DNA of 34,193 nt from Bryobacterales bacterium (GTDB lineage: Bacteria; Acidobacteriota; Terriglobia; Bryobacterales; UBA6623), in assembly GCA_022825595.1 (NCBI GenBank), contig JAJDWM010000217.1, forward strand, positions 1-34,193. Direction: 5' to 3'. Of this stretch, positions 8,477 to 18,837 are shown piece by piece; the stretch's first letter is position 1; every line of letters begins with the position of its first letter. Below the pieces are notes generated by a model, which was not told the origin of the DNA, searched no databases, and saw nothing but the letters and a program-made list of their open reading frames with translations. Made by a program: the position numbers and the translations under genes.

Positions 8477-9716
8477 TGGGGACTCGCAGGCGCTGGCTCG
8501 GGTCGATGGCCAGCCAAAGCAGGGCGCTCAGCACATAATAGGCGGCGGAGACCAACAGCGGAGGCTCCCAGCTTCCAGACCGCTCGACCATCACGCCCGT
8601 CAGCCAAGGCGCCAACGCCCCGCTTACTTGGCCCAGCGAGTTCATCGTGCCCGACACCACCCCAGAGGCCGGTCCCCCGATGTCAAGGCAGGTAGCCCAG
8701 GTAACCGCCAGTATCAGCTCCGCAGAACCAAAGCTCAAGCCAAGGAAGACGAGCGCGAGCACGTTGTCAGAGACAGTGGCCGCGAGCGCCAGGAACGCGG
8801 CAGCTCCCACAAACCCGCCCATCGCGGGCAGACGTCGGGCCGCCCGGACCCCGAGCGACGGCACGAGGCGGTCACTGATCCAGCCGCCTGCCAAGCTCGC
8901 AACTGCCCCCGACACCAGCACTGCGGCCGCGGTCGGACCGATCTCCGGAAGGTCCAAGCCCCTGGCCTGCTCCAGATATGTGGGCAGCCACTGGATGTAG
9001 AAGTAAAGGCCCCATGTGTACCCCGAGTACATCCCGCAGAGCGCCAGCACGCTGCGGTTCGTAAGCAGCGCCGCCCAAGGGGCCCTTCCCGCTCGGCCGC
9101 GCGCAATGCGCTGTTCGCGGATCCGAGCCAACTCTTCCTGTCCGACCGCCCGGTGGACATCAGGAGTGTCCCGGAACCATGCGCTCCAGACCGCAGCCCA
9201 CACGATGCCTAGGACCGCAAACACCCAGTAAACGCCACGCCATCCCAACGGGGACATCAGCGCGATCACAATCCACGATGTCAGGGCGAACCCGACCCTG
9301 CTGCCGAACATGACGACCGACTGTGCCCTGCCGAGCTCGTCGCGCGGGAACCACCTCGCGATGGCCGAGGTGGCCCCTGGAAACGCGCCGGCCTCCCCGC
9401 AGCCGAACAGGAAGCGGATGGCAACCAGCGAACCAAAGCTCCAAGCCGCGCCTGTGAGAGCCGTGAATGCTGACCACCAGACCACGATGCGAGTTAGCAT
9501 CAGCCGGGCCCCGAACCGGTCCGCCAGCCACCCACCCGGGATTTCGAAGATCACGTACCCGACCACAAACGCAGAGCCCGCAAACCCGACCTGCGACAGA
9601 GAGAGACCTAGGTCGGCACCGACCGAACTCGCGGTCGTGCTGAAGCAGACGCGGTCCAGATAGGTGATGAGCATCAGCGCGAACAGCAGGGCGAGGACGC
9701 GATGCCTTCCAGCCAT
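8451..9716 (-). CDS. MFS transporter (ACS/hexuronate-type)
   Basis: MAGRHRVLALLFALMLITYLDRVCFSTTASSVGADLGLSLSQVGFAGSAFVVGYVIFEIPGGWLADRFGARLMLTR, typical of anion:cation symporter MFS. Confidence 0.88.
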   Translation of the reverse strand: MAGRHRVLALLFALMLITYLDRVCFSTTASSVGADLGLSLSQVGFAGSAFVVGYVIFEIPGGWLADRFGARLMLTRIVVWWSAFTALTGAAWSFGSLVAIRFLFGCGEAGAFPGATSAIARWFPRDELGRAQSVVMFGSRVGFALTSWIVIALMSPLGWRGVYWVFAVLGIVWAAVWSAWFRDTPDVHRAVGQEELARIREQRIARGRAGRAPWAALLTNRSVLALCGMYSGYTWGLYFYIQWLPTYLEQARGLDLPEIGPTAAAVLVSGAVASLAGGWISDRLVPSLGVRAARRLPAMGGFVGAAAFLALAATVSDNVLALVFLGLSFGSAELILAVTWATCLDIGGPASGVVSGTMNSLGQVSGALAPWLTGVMVERSGSWEPPLLVSAAYYVLSALLWLAIDPSQRLRVPNEAESPQI

Positions 9717-9781
9717 AGTTAATTGCGCCGGGATAGGACGGATTACGAGTCGTGCGTTCCCTGGCGCCCCCTAGGCTAGGC

Positions 9782-10477
9782 CTAGGCTTCGCCCGGCATG
9801 GGTCCCAAGAGGCCCTTGTCCAAGTAGCTGCTCTTGCGTGCGTAGCTCCTGGCTCTGGGATCGTGGGTCACCATGATGATTGTCTTTCCGTGGCGCTCGT
9901 TGAGAATCTTCAGGATCGAGAGCACGTCGTCAGCAGCCGCCGCGTCAAGCTCGCCCGTGGGCTCGTCCGCGAGGATGATCGAAGGGTCGGTGACCAAGGC
10001 GCGGGCGATCGCGACCCGCTGCTCTTGCCCGCCGGAGAGCTGCTGCGGCCGGTGGTCCAGGCGGTCCGCCAAGCCAACGACTCCCAGGGCCGTCCGGGCG
10101 CGCTGAAGCCTGTCCTTGCGGCGCAGGCCAGTGAGCAGCAGCGGAAGCTCGACGTTCTCCAGCGCCGTCAGGACAGGTATCAGGTTGAACGTTTGGAACA
10201 CATAGCCTATGTTCTCGCTGCGCCAGTGGGCCAACTCACGGTCCGTCAGCTCGCTCAGGTCCTGCCCGAGCACGCTCACTCGCCCATCGGTGGGCTTGTC
10301 GATTCCGGCGACCAAGTGCAGAAGTGTCGACTTACCGGAACCGGAGGGCCCCATTAGGCAGAAGAACTCTCCGGCCTTGATGTCGAGCGAAATGTTGTCC
10401 AGTGCCCGGACAGAGTACTCCGCACGAACATACTCCTTGAGGACTCCCCGGAGCTCTACCGCGAAACTGGCGCTCAT
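9782..10477 (-). CDS. ABC transporter ATP-binding protein (MacB/LolD type)
   Basis: Walker [25 protein letters not shown], Walker [13 protein letters not shown]; overlaps the adaptor gene by 4 nt. Confidence 0.93.
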   Translation of the reverse strand: MSASFAVELRGVLKEYVRAEYSVRALDNISLDIKAGEFFCLMGPSGSGKSTLLHLVAGIDKPTDGRVSVLGQDLSELTDRELAHWRSENIGYVFQTFNLIPVLTALENVELPLLLTGLRRKDRLQRARTALGVVGLADRLDHRPQQLSGGQEQRVAIARALVTDPSIILADEPTGELDAAAADDVLSILKILNERHGKTIIMVTHDPRARSYARKSSYLDKGLLGPMPGEA

Positions 10478-11838
10478 GCCTCCCGCCTTTCCACGCTCTG
10501 GCCGTCCTGCAAGCCCTCAGGAGGATCGAGGATGACCTCCTCACCGCCGCTCAGGCCGGTCTCGATCTCCACCCCGGCGGACGTCCGACGGGCTACGCGA
10601 ACCTCACGTCGCACGGCCTGGCCGTCGATCAGCAGGAAGACACTGCCATCGTCGCGGACCGCCGAGGCAGGGATAGTCACCAAGGGCGTGGAACGCTCGG
10701 CACCAGCGGCGGAGCGCTGACCCTCCTCTGGCGCGAAGAAGGCAACGTTGGCGTTCATCTCGGGACGTATCAGCTCGTCCGGCTGCAGGATCTGCACCTT
10801 GACCTGCACAGTCGCCTTTTGGCGGTCGGCCTCCGGGGAGATCTCGACAACGCGGCCCTGATACTCTCGGTCCCGGTATGCGTCCGTCGCCACAATCGCC
10901 GCCTGGCTCATGAACACGCGCGCGAAGTCGTCCTGGCTGATGTCAAGCTCGACCTGAATGTCCTGCAGGTCGGCCATTGCCACCACGTATCCCTTGGCCC
11001 CCCGGTCTCCGACGAAGCCGGTCGTCACGAGCTCTCCGACCTCGACGTTCCGCTCCAGCACGGTCCCGGTCACGGGCGCACGGATGACAGTCGCGTCCAC
11101 GAGGGTCCGGTTGTAGGCGACGATCCCTTCGGCGCGCTTGACCTCTGCGGCCGCCGCTTCAATGTGCTCGATGCGAGGACCGATCTCAAGGAGCTCTAGC
11201 GTGCGTGCGAGCGATTCCACGCGCTCGGCAAGTGCGTCGCGCTCATGCTGAGCCCTGTCGAAGTCTTCCTTCGAGGCGATGGCCTGCTTCCAGAGGCCGG
11301 TCGCCCGCTCCAGATCCAAGGTTGCCCTGCCCAGCTGGGCCCTGGCCTCCGAGAGATTCGCGCGCGCTCTTCGCACCTCTTCTGGCCTCGATCCTGCCTC
11401 CAGCTCCTTGAGCCGGGCCACAGAGGACTCCAGCGAGCCGACCGACTCGTGGAGGCGTGCTTGGTACTCGTCGTCCTCCAGACGCACGATTGGGTCGCCG
11501 GACTTGACCTTGTCGCCCTTCTCGACCCCCATCCACTTGACTCTCCCTACGACCTTGGACGCCACCTCGATCCGGTAGTGCGGCACGACATACCCAGCCG
11601 CCTGCAGCACGACGGCCCGACCGGCCGAGCCAGCCCGGGGTGCCGAGACCCGGAGGGTCTCCACTTCCAAGGACCCGCCGAGCAGGGCAGCGATGCGCCA
11701 TCCGGCCAGCACCGCCACCAACGACACGCCGATGACGATCCAGACAGTTGAGAGCTTCCCGCGCCGCCCACGCCGCGCCGCAGAACGGTCGATCCTGAGC
11801 CCCTCGAGCTCGCGATCCAGTCTCGCTTCGTCAGGCAT
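10474..11838 (-). CDS. Efflux periplasmic adaptor (HlyD/MacA-like membrane fusion protein)
   Basis: N-terminal [40 protein letters not shown]; coiled-coil region; [24 protein letters not shown]. Confidence 0.9.
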   Translation of the reverse strand: MPDEARLDRELEGLRIDRSAARRGRRGKLSTVWIVIGVSLVAVLAGWRIAALLGGSLEVETLRVSAPRAGSAGRAVVLQAAGYVVPHYRIEVASKVVGRVKWMGVEKGDKVKSGDPIVRLEDDEYQARLHESVGSLESSVARLKELEAGSRPEEVRRARANLSEARAQLGRATLDLERATGLWKQAIASKEDFDRAQHERDALAERVESLARTLELLEIGPRIEHIEAAAAEVKRAEGIVAYNRTLVDATVIRAPVTGTVLERNVEVGELVTTGFVGDRGAKGYVVAMADLQDIQVELDISQDDFARVFMSQAAIVATDAYRDREYQGRVVEISPEADRQKATVQVKVQILQPDELIRPEMNANVAFFAPEEGQRSAAGAERSTPLVTIPASAVRDDGSVFLLIDGQAVRREVRVARRTSAGVEIETGLSGGEEVILDPPEGLQDGQSVERREA

Positions 11839-11847
11839 CTTGGTCCG

Positions 11848-13014
11848 CTACACGGCTCCGAGCGAGCCCAGCACACTCTTGCGGGCGGCAAGCCAAGACG
11901 GGATGAAGCCACCGACGACGCCCATAACGGCAGCGAAGACCATGCCCCCGACCACATACTGCGGGGTCAGCTGGAACTGGAAGGAGGTCTCCGCGAAGGT
12001 CGTGAAGTTTCCGATACGGCCCTCAAATCCATGTAGCGGCGCCACCATCAGGCAGCCCAGCAGGCCGCCGACCAAGGACAGCAGCAAGGACTCGAGCATG
12101 AAGCTCGTCAGTATGCTTACCCTCGAGAATCCCAGCAACCTTAGGATCCCCACCTCCCGGGCGCGATTCGCCACAGCGGCGAACATTGTGTTCATCGCCG
12201 CGAAGCAGCTCCCGACCGCCATGATCACGGCAATCAGCGCGCCGAGACCCTGCACGGGACCTGCCGAGACCATTTGCTTGGCGTAGTACTCACTCTCCCG
12301 CTCGGCTTCCAGCGTCAGGCGCTGATCATCGGCGACGAGGCTCGTGAGAGCCTTGGCGGCGACTTCGTCCTGAGCTCGGACCAGTATGCTGCTGCGCATG
12401 CTGCCCCGACCGAGATCGGCGGCCGCTAGGTTCCCGTCAGCCCAGATCTCGCTGTTGAAGGCACCCTGATCTGTCTCGAAGACACCGACCACTTCCCAGT
12501 CTCCTCGGCCGAAGTACAGCATGTCGCCGACCGATGTCCCCGCGCGCTTGGCGTTCACCGCCTTGCCCACCGTAACCTCCCGCCTGCCCGTCTCGAACCA
12601 GCGCCCCTCGGTCAGCCTTACGCCCGGGCGCATCCGCGTACCGACCGGCGATAGGCCCCGCAGCGTTATGTTCGAGACCGATTCGGGATCTGTACGGAGG
12701 GGAAGGTTGACTACGGTGAGTACCTCATGGGAGATGAGAGGCTCACCACCGTTTGTGGCGATGCCGGGAGCGAACTTCAGCTGCTCAAAGTCCTCTTTGC
12801 TAACCACGCTCACCAGCTCCGCAGTGGACCCTTGGCGCATGACGATCAGGTTCAGCGGATCCCCGCCGACCTCAAGCGATGTCCGCAGCCCCTCCACCAG
12901 CGTCCCGATCCCGACCAGGACTGAGACGGTCAAGCCGACGCCCAGGGCAGTCATGAGCGTCGTGGTCCGCCGCACGACCAAGTTGCGAATGTTGTAGGAA
13001 ACCGGAACCAGCAT
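11848..13014 (-). CDS. ABC transporter permease (FtsX/MacB type)
   Basis: NIRNLVVRRTTTLMTALGVGLTVSVLVGIGTL N terminus and FAAMNTMFAAVANRAREVGILRLLGFSR typical of FtsX-like permeases. Confidence 0.9.
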   Translation of the reverse strand: MLVPVSYNIRNLVVRRTTTLMTALGVGLTVSVLVGIGTLVEGLRTSLEVGGDPLNLIVMRQGSTAELVSVVSKEDFEQLKFAPGIATNGGEPLISHEVLTVVNLPLRTDPESVSNITLRGLSPVGTRMRPGVRLTEGRWFETGRREVTVGKAVNAKRAGTSVGDMLYFGRGDWEVVGVFETDQGAFNSEIWADGNLAAADLGRGSMRSSILVRAQDEVAAKALTSLVADDQRLTLEAERESEYYAKQMVSAGPVQGLGALIAVIMAVGSCFAAMNTMFAAVANRAREVGILRLLGFSRVSILTSFMLESLLLSLVGGLLGCLMVAPLHGFEGRIGNFTTFAETSFQFQLTPQYVVGGMVFAAVMGVVGGFIPSWLAARKSVLGSLGAV

Positions 13015-13029
13015 GTGCGCGCAGCCCCC

Positions 13030-14184
13030 TCAGCCTGCGTGCCTCAGCGCATCCACGATGTTCGTCCGGGAGGCAACCGTCGCGGGCACTGCGGAACTGC
13101 AAAGGCCGACTGCCAAGGCCGTCAATATGCATACGGCAATGCCCCATGTGGGAAGCACGAGCGTAGGGATGAACGGTCCCATGACCTGAACGGCCAGCGC
13201 ACCTACGCCCGGCACCAACACGGTTCCCAAGATGCCGCCGACGATCGAGATCAGCAAGGCCTCGGCCAAAATCAGGCCGAGTACCGAGGCCGAGTCGAAG
13301 CCGAGGGTCTTCAGGACGCCGATCTCCCGGATACGCTCTCGCACCGACATGGCCACCGTGTTGGCCGAGACCATCAGCATGGTGAACACGATCGCCGCCG
13401 CGATCGCGAGCAGGAACAGCTTCACGTTGCCAAGCTGGGTGATGAAGGAGAGCTGGAAGGCAGCCTCGGTTTCCGTCTTGGTCGGCTCCGGCGCGTTCCG
13501 GAACATCTCGTCGACCTCCATCGCCACACGCGAGGCATCATCCGCCGATCGCAGGCGCAGTGCAAACACGCCTGCGTGCGACCCGCCCCCCGGCTGGTCC
13601 CGCAGGCCCTCTTCCAGATACTTCATGTGGAAGAAGGACTGGAAGTCGTCCGGCCCCTCGAAGATTGCCCTCACGGTCAGCTCCGGGTCGAACTGGTATA
13701 TGTCACCCACCAGAGTGATGCGCTGGCCGAGCGTGAGACCGGTCCGCTCTGCGACGCTGGAGCCGATGGCGATTGCCTGTCGGTCGCGCTGGAAGGCCTC
13801 CAACTGATCGGCCGGAACCTTGAGCTCGGAGTAGATGTTGAAGATCTCTTCTTGGTCAACCGCAAAGCGGGCGAACATGTTCTCCGGACGGCTGTCGATG
13901 TACGTGCCGCCGAACCAGTTCATGGGGACTACGTTCCGCACGCCGTCGATCGCCGCGATGCGAGAGCGGTAGTACATCGGCATCACTTGCCCAAGGGACA
14001 CCTTGTGCCGGGTCACAAGGCGTTGGGCCGACTCCTCCGACACGTCACGGGCGTACAGGGCCCCGTACACCGCCACCAGCATTCCTACAAGGCAAACAGA
14101 CAGCGATGTGCTGACGACTGTGAGGAAGGTTCTGCGCTTGTTCCTTCGCAGGTTCTTCAGGACCAGCAGCAAGTGGCGTCCCAT
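13030..14184 (-). CDS. ABC transporter permease (FtsX/MacB type), second subunit
   Basis: LVLKNLRRNKRRTFLTVVSTSLSVCLVGMLVAVYG; ANTVAMSVRERIREIGVLKTLGFDSASVLGLILAEALLIS. Confidence 0.9.
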   Translation of the reverse strand: MGRHLLLVLKNLRRNKRRTFLTVVSTSLSVCLVGMLVAVYGALYARDVSEESAQRLVTRHKVSLGQVMPMYYRSRIAAIDGVRNVVPMNWFGGTYIDSRPENMFARFAVDQEEIFNIYSELKVPADQLEAFQRDRQAIAIGSSVAERTGLTLGQRITLVGDIYQFDPELTVRAIFEGPDDFQSFFHMKYLEEGLRDQPGGGSHAGVFALRLRSADDASRVAMEVDEMFRNAPEPTKTETEAAFQLSFITQLGNVKLFLLAIAAAIVFTMLMVSANTVAMSVRERIREIGVLKTLGFDSASVLGLILAEALLISIVGGILGTVLVPGVGALAVQVMGPFIPTLVLPTWGIAVCILTALAVGLCSSAVPATVASRTNIVDALRHAG

Positions 14185-14305
14185 CGGTTTTCCCGCGGGC
14201 CGCCCCGAGGCTTGCGGCCCCTCCGGCTGGCGGACCAGCCGCTAGACCTCATTCTACAGAACGTCTCAGCTTGGCAAACTGCGACCGGTCGGCCAGGATC
14301 GGGGT

Positions 14306-15064
14306 CTAGCGCGCCGTGGCCCCGCCGTCGATGACCATCGTCTGCCCTGTCACCCACGAAGACTCGTCGCAGGCCAGGTATAAGGCCATCCCGCCGATGT
14401 CCCGGGTCTCGCCGAGACGCCTTATCGGCTGGCCGGCCGGGAACTCGCCGCCGCCCTCAAGGTTCTTCCAGAAGTACGAGCTGAAGTCCGTGCGGACCAG
14501 GCCCGGCGCGATGGCGTTGACCCGGATGCCGTGGCGGCCCCACTCGTCGGCCCACGTGCGGGTCATCATGATCAGGCCGGCCTTTGTGAAGCTGTAGAGC
14601 AGGCCTTCGCGCTGAGGCCGAAGCCCGGCAATGGAGGCAACGTTGATGATCGAACCTCCGCCCTTCTCGATCATCTTGGGCACCGTCAGGCGCAGGAAGC
14701 GGACGGCCGAGAGGACGTTGATCTCGACCATCTTCATCAGGGCCGCATCTGTGACCCGCAGGGACGGGCCCTGCTCGATGTTGGTCGCACCGTTGTTCAC
14801 CATGACGTCGACAGTGCCAAAGATCCGTTCGGTCGCGGCCACGGCGGCTTCGACCTGGTTCACCCTGCCGATGTGGCACTGAACGGGAGCGATGCGGCCC
14901 CCCAAGCCCGAGAACTCCTCAGCAGTGCGTTGGAGGTTCTCGAGCTTTCGGCTGGCGATGACCACGTCCGCGCCGGCCTGAACGAATCTCCGCGCGATCT
15001 CCTTGCCAATGCCGCGGCCGCCACCGGTTACCAAGGCGACCTTGCCTTCCAGGCTGAAGCTCAT
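14306..15064 (-). CDS. SDR family NAD(P)-dependent oxidoreductase
   Basis: [33 protein letters not shown] (active-site YxxxK); start MSFSLEGK at 15064 preceded by GGGGAGG. Confidence 0.92.
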   Translation of the reverse strand: MSFSLEGKVALVTGGGRGIGKEIARRFVQAGADVVIASRKLENLQRTAEEFSGLGGRIAPVQCHIGRVNQVEAAVAATERIFGTVDVMVNNGATNIEQGPSLRVTDAALMKMVEINVLSAVRFLRLTVPKMIEKGGGSIINVASIAGLRPQREGLLYSFTKAGLIMMTRTWADEWGRHGIRVNAIAPGLVRTDFSSYFWKNLEGGGEFPAGQPIRRLGETRDIGGMALYLACDESSWVTGQTMVIDGGATAR

Positions 15065-15161
15065 AGACCCTCCCCGCGAGACAGCCCCAACCGTATCACG
15101 GGGCGCTGGCCTTGGAGATGCCGCCGGATCGTCGGCTACAATCGCTGCACTCTTCCGCGGC

Positions 15162-16223
15162 ATGAGCCCGCAGCCTGTCACAACTCCCGTCCGACCAGCG
15201 CACCGCTTTGACCAAGAAGCGCTTGGGGCTTATCTTTCCGAACACTTGGCCGGATTCCAGCCCCCGTTCTCCGTCCTGCAGTTCGAAGGCGGGCAATCCA
15301 ATCCGACGTTCCTGATGCAAGACAGGGTCGGACGTTACGTGCTTCGCAAGAAGCCGCCCGGCAAGCTGCTGCCGTCGGCTCACGCCGTGGAGCGGGAGCA
15401 CCGAGTAATGAGCGCCCTGCGATGCACGGCCGTGCCCGTGTGCCGCATGCTGCTGCTCTGCGAAGACAGCGAGATCATCGGAACGCCCTTCATCGTCATG
15501 GAATATGTCCCGGGTCGGGTCTACCACGACCCCACGCTGCCGGGAATGCCCCCCAGCGAGCGGGGCGCAGTCTATCGGCAAGCCTGCGAAGTACTTGCAG
15601 CGCTCCACTCGATCGAGCCAAGCGCTGTCGGGTTGGAGAGGTTCGGGTGGGCAGGGAACTACTACGCCCGCCAGATCAGCCGCTGGTCGCGCCAGTACCA
15701 AGCCTCGCGCACGGCCGAGCTACCGGAGATGAACCTGCTGATGGAATGGCTGCCTAGGCACACCCCTGACCGCGAGGAGACGCGCATCGTTCACGGGGAC
15801 TACCGGCTTGGGAACATGATCCTGCACCCTTCAGAGCCGCGCATCAGCGCCGTGCTTGACTGGGAGCTCTCCACGCTCGGCGATCCGGTTGCAGATCTAG
15901 CGTACAACCTCATGACTCACTACCTGCCCTCCCGGCGGCACCCTACATTGGCCGGGAACGTCCCGGCCAAGACCGGCATACCTGGGCTCCGTGCGCAACT
16001 GGAGTCCTACATCTCGGCCAGCGGCCGCGACCCTTCCGAGCACTGGGCCTTCTACCTTTCGTTCTCGATGTTCCGGTCCGCGGCGATTGGTCAGGGCGTC
16101 TACAAGCGAGGGCTCGACGGCAACGCGAGCTCCGAGACCGCCCTCGAACTTGGCCGCGAGGTCGCCTCCACGGCCGCCATCGCATGGGCCTTGGCGACTG
16201 GAGATCTTGATCCGTTCGGCTAG
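15162..16223 (+). CDS. Phosphotransferase family protein (APH fold; ACAD10-N/LvaA-like)
   Basis: [53 protein letters not shown]. Start at [12 protein letters not shown], downstream of a -10-like TACAAT (15137-15142). Confidence 0.9.
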   Translation: MSPQPVTTPVRPAHRFDQEALGAYLSEHLAGFQPPFSVLQFEGGQSNPTFLMQDRVGRYVLRKKPPGKLLPSAHAVEREHRVMSALRCTAVPVCRMLLLCEDSEIIGTPFIVMEYVPGRVYHDPTLPGMPPSERGAVYRQACEVLAALHSIEPSAVGLERFGWAGNYYARQISRWSRQYQASRTAELPEMNLLMEWLPRHTPDREETRIVHGDYRLGNMILHPSEPRISAVLDWELSTLGDPVADLAYNLMTHYLPSRRHPTLAGNVPAKTGIPGLRAQLESYISASGRDPSEHWAFYLSFSMFRSAAIGQGVYKRGLDGNASSETALELGREVASTAAIAWALATGDLDPFG

Positions 16224-16238
16224 ACTCGAAACTAACCC

Positions 16239-17030
16239 GTGCGCTACTCCTATCGGCGGCCTGCGTTCTCATCCGGCTTCGGGATGATGCCCCCGACCCC
16301 AAGGTCGATCAAGAAGCTCCTCTGGGCAAACTTTCTGGTGTGGTTCGCCTTCGCCGCCGGGATCGCAGCGGGGCTGGGCCCCGCCGCGCACCTGTTCCGC
16401 TGGCTGAGCCTGACGCCGCATACGTTCCTGAAGGGCGCCCTGTGGCAGCCCGCCAGCTACATGTTCCTTCACGACCCTGGCGGCCTGTGGCACGTCGGCC
16501 TGAACTTGTTCGCGCTCTGGATGTTCGGGGGAACGCTCGCCCGCGACTGGGGCGACCGGAGATTCCTGACGTTCTACTTCACGTCCGGGATCGGTGCTGC
16601 GCTGGCCGATGTCGCCCTGCGCACTCTGACCGGAACCGGTGCCGTGGCGACAGTGGGGGCGTCCGGAGCCGTACTGGCCGTTGTCACGGCCTTCGCCGTC
16701 ACCTACCCGCGGACGCCGATTCTCATCTCCTTCATCCTGCCCGTGCCGGCCTGGGTCGTTGCCGTCGCGTACGCTGCAATCAACCTGCTGGGAGCTGTGC
16801 AGGATTTTGCCAGGGGCGGCAACCCGTCCGGCACTGCCTTCACGGTGCACCTAGCCGGCATGGCGCTGGGCTACTACTTGGTGCGACGCCGCGGCGGCAT
16901 ACCGGAGATGGGCGGCCTGCTGAAAGATCTCCAAGCGCGCCACCGGCAGTGGCAACTCCGCCAAGCGCGCAAGAAGTTCGAGGTCTACATGCGCGACCGG
17001 GACCGCCGAAACGGCCCGTGGACCCAATGA
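16239..17030 (+). CDS. Rhomboid family intramembrane serine protease
   Basis: WQPASYMFLHDPGGLWHVGLNLFALW (HxxxN), catalytic GASGAV, and TM6 His in HLAGMALGYYL. GTG start. Confidence 0.9.
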   Translation: MRYSYRRPAFSSGFGMMPPTPRSIKKLLWANFLVWFAFAAGIAAGLGPAAHLFRWLSLTPHTFLKGALWQPASYMFLHDPGGLWHVGLNLFALWMFGGTLARDWGDRRFLTFYFTSGIGAALADVALRTLTGTGAVATVGASGAVLAVVTAFAVTYPRTPILISFILPVPAWVVAVAYAAINLLGAVQDFARGGNPSGTAFTVHLAGMALGYYLVRRRGGIPEMGGLLKDLQARHRQWQLRQARKKFEVYMRDRDRRNGPWTQ

Positions 17031-17086
17031 TGCGAGGCCGTTCGCCTGCGGGCGGCCTGTCTCTGTTAAAATGAGGCTAGACCGGC

Positions 17087-17308
17087 ATGCCTACCTTCGA
17101 ACCGCTAACTGCCCTGTTCCTGGGACCTCTGGGAATGCAAGAGCTGCTGATCATCCTCATGATCGCCCTGCTGATCTTCGGCGGCAAGAAAATCCCGGAG
17201 CTGGCCAGCGGCCTCGGGCAGGGCATTCGGCAGTTCAAGTCCTCCCTGAAGGGCGATGACGTCGCGGAAGCCCCAGCCGGAACAGCGAAAGCCGGCAAGG
17301 ACTCCTAG
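17087..17308 (+). CDS. tatA: Twin-arginine translocase subunit TatA/E family
   Basis: GMQELLIILMIALLIFGGKKIPELASGLGQGIRQFKSSLKG, a classic TatA TM/hinge/amphipathic helix; preceded by MPTFEPLTALFLGPL. Confidence 0.93.
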   Translation: MPTFEPLTALFLGPLGMQELLIILMIALLIFGGKKIPELASGLGQGIRQFKSSLKGDDVAEAPAGTAKAGKDS

Positions 17309-17487
17309 CGTCTGACTCGCCGGTGCCAAGCCGCCAAGCCGTTGCTTCGTGCGACGGTGGGCGGAGACCCCCCCTTCCGGCTGCGGCGCGGACGGCCGTG
17401 CCAATCACCCCATGACGCGTCACAGGGCGTGGCCCTGCAGCGAGCCTCCGGGGGAGCCTGTCGGCGCAGGCAGCGCGGGTCCTTGGA

Positions 17488-18837
17488 ATGCATGAGCCAG
17501 TCCACGTGGTCGGAGCGGGGCTCGCGGGCCCCGAAGCGGCCATGCAGCTCGCAAGCGCCGGTCTGGCGTGTGTGCTGCACGAAATGCGGCCGGTCGCCCG
17601 CACGCCCGCCCACCAGACGGACTTGATCGGCGAACTGGTCTGCAGCAATTCCCTGAAGACGGAAACGCCTGGCAGCGCCCCTTGGCTCCTGAAGGAGGAA
17701 TTGCGCCGCATGGGCTCGGCCTGCATGCAGGCTGCAGCCGAGGCGCGCATCCCAGGCGGCACGGCGCTGACCGTCGACCGCGGGCAGTTCGCCGCAGCCG
17801 TTACAGACATGGTCGAGGCGGAGCCGCTGATCAACGTGCGACGCGGCGAGGTGACCGGGCTGCCCGACGACCCCATGCAGGTCTGGATCATCGCAACGGG
17901 CCCGTTGACGAGCGATTCGCTGGCTGCGTCGATCGCCAGCCAGACGGGACAGGACCGTTTGTTCTTCTACGACGCGATCAGCCCCATAGTGGACGCGGAG
18001 TCAGTCGACATGACGGTCGCCTACTGCGCTTCCCGCTATGGGAACTCGCTGGACGGCAGCGCCGACTACGTGAACTGCCCGCTCAGCCGCGAACAGTATG
18101 AGCGCTTCGTCGAAGCCCTGCTCGGCGCGTCCCAGCACCAATCGCACGACTTCGACAACCCGAACTACTTCGAGGGCTGCCTGCCCATCGAAGAGATCGC
18201 CAAGCGAGGACCCCACACCCTGCGGTTCGGGCCAATGCGACCGGTCGGGCTGCGCGACCCCCGGACCGGCCAATCCGCGTACGCGGTCGTGCAGCTCAGG
18301 CAGGAGGACGCCAGATCGGGATCCTACAACTTGGTCGGTTTCCAGAACCACCTCAAGTACGGCGAGCAGCGTCGAGTGCTGCGCATGATTCCGGGGCTGG
18401 AGCGCGCCGAGTTCCTGCGCTACGGCCAGATCCACCGCAACACCTACATCAACGCGCCGGCCCTCCTCCGCAGGACGTTACAGTGGCGTCAGCGGCCCAA
18501 CATCTTCTTCGCCGGACAGATCTCCGGTGTGGAGGGATACGTCGAGTCGATTGCCACGGGCCTGATGGCGGGCCGCAACGCAGCCCGTCTGGCCCTCGGC
18601 CTGGAGCCGCTGGCCTGGCCCGACGAGACTGCCCACGGCTCGCTGTGCCGCTACATTTGCGGAGCGAGCCCACGCGGCTACCAGCCGGCTAACATCACCT
18701 TCGACCTGCTTCCGCGGCCGTCCCCGGAGCTCCTGCGCCGATTCCGCCGGAGAAAGCGGGAGCGCCGCATGCGCCAGTGCCAGCTCGGCCTGGCGGCACT
18801 GGAGAGGTTCCTTAATGCCCACCCGAGAGCCGCCTGA
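17488..18837 (+). CDS. trmFO: Methylenetetrahydrofolate--tRNA-(uracil-5-)-methyltransferase TrmFO
   Basis: VHVVGAGLAGPEAAMQLASAGLACVLHEMRPVARTPAHQTDLIGELVCSNSLKTE; NIFFAGQISGVEGYVESIATGLMAGRNAARL. Confidence 0.95.
   Translation: MHEPVHVVGAGLAGPEAAMQLASAGLACVLHEMRPVARTPAHQTDLIGELVCSNSLKTETPGSAPWLLKEELRRMGSACMQAAAEARIPGGTALTVDRGQFAAAVTDMVEAEPLINVRRGEVTGLPDDPMQVWIIATGPLTSDSLAASIASQTGQDRLFFYDAISPIVDAESVDMTVAYCASRYGNSLDGSADYVNCPLSREQYERFVEALLGASQHQSHDFDNPNYFEGCLPIEEIAKRGPHTLRFGPMRPVGLRDPRTGQSAYAVVQLRQEDARSGSYNLVGFQNHLKYGEQRRVLRMIPGLERAEFLRYGQIHRNTYINAPALLRRTLQWRQRPNIFFAGQISGVEGYVESIATGLMAGRNAARLALGLEPLAWPDETAHGSLCRYICGASPRGYQPANITFDLLPRPSPELLRRFRRRKRERRMRQCQLGLAALERFLNAHPRAA

Noticed and set aside
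13015-14334. 439-aa plus-strand ORF
   Set aside because: Fully antisense to the ABC permease; His/Arg-rich translation without any domain.
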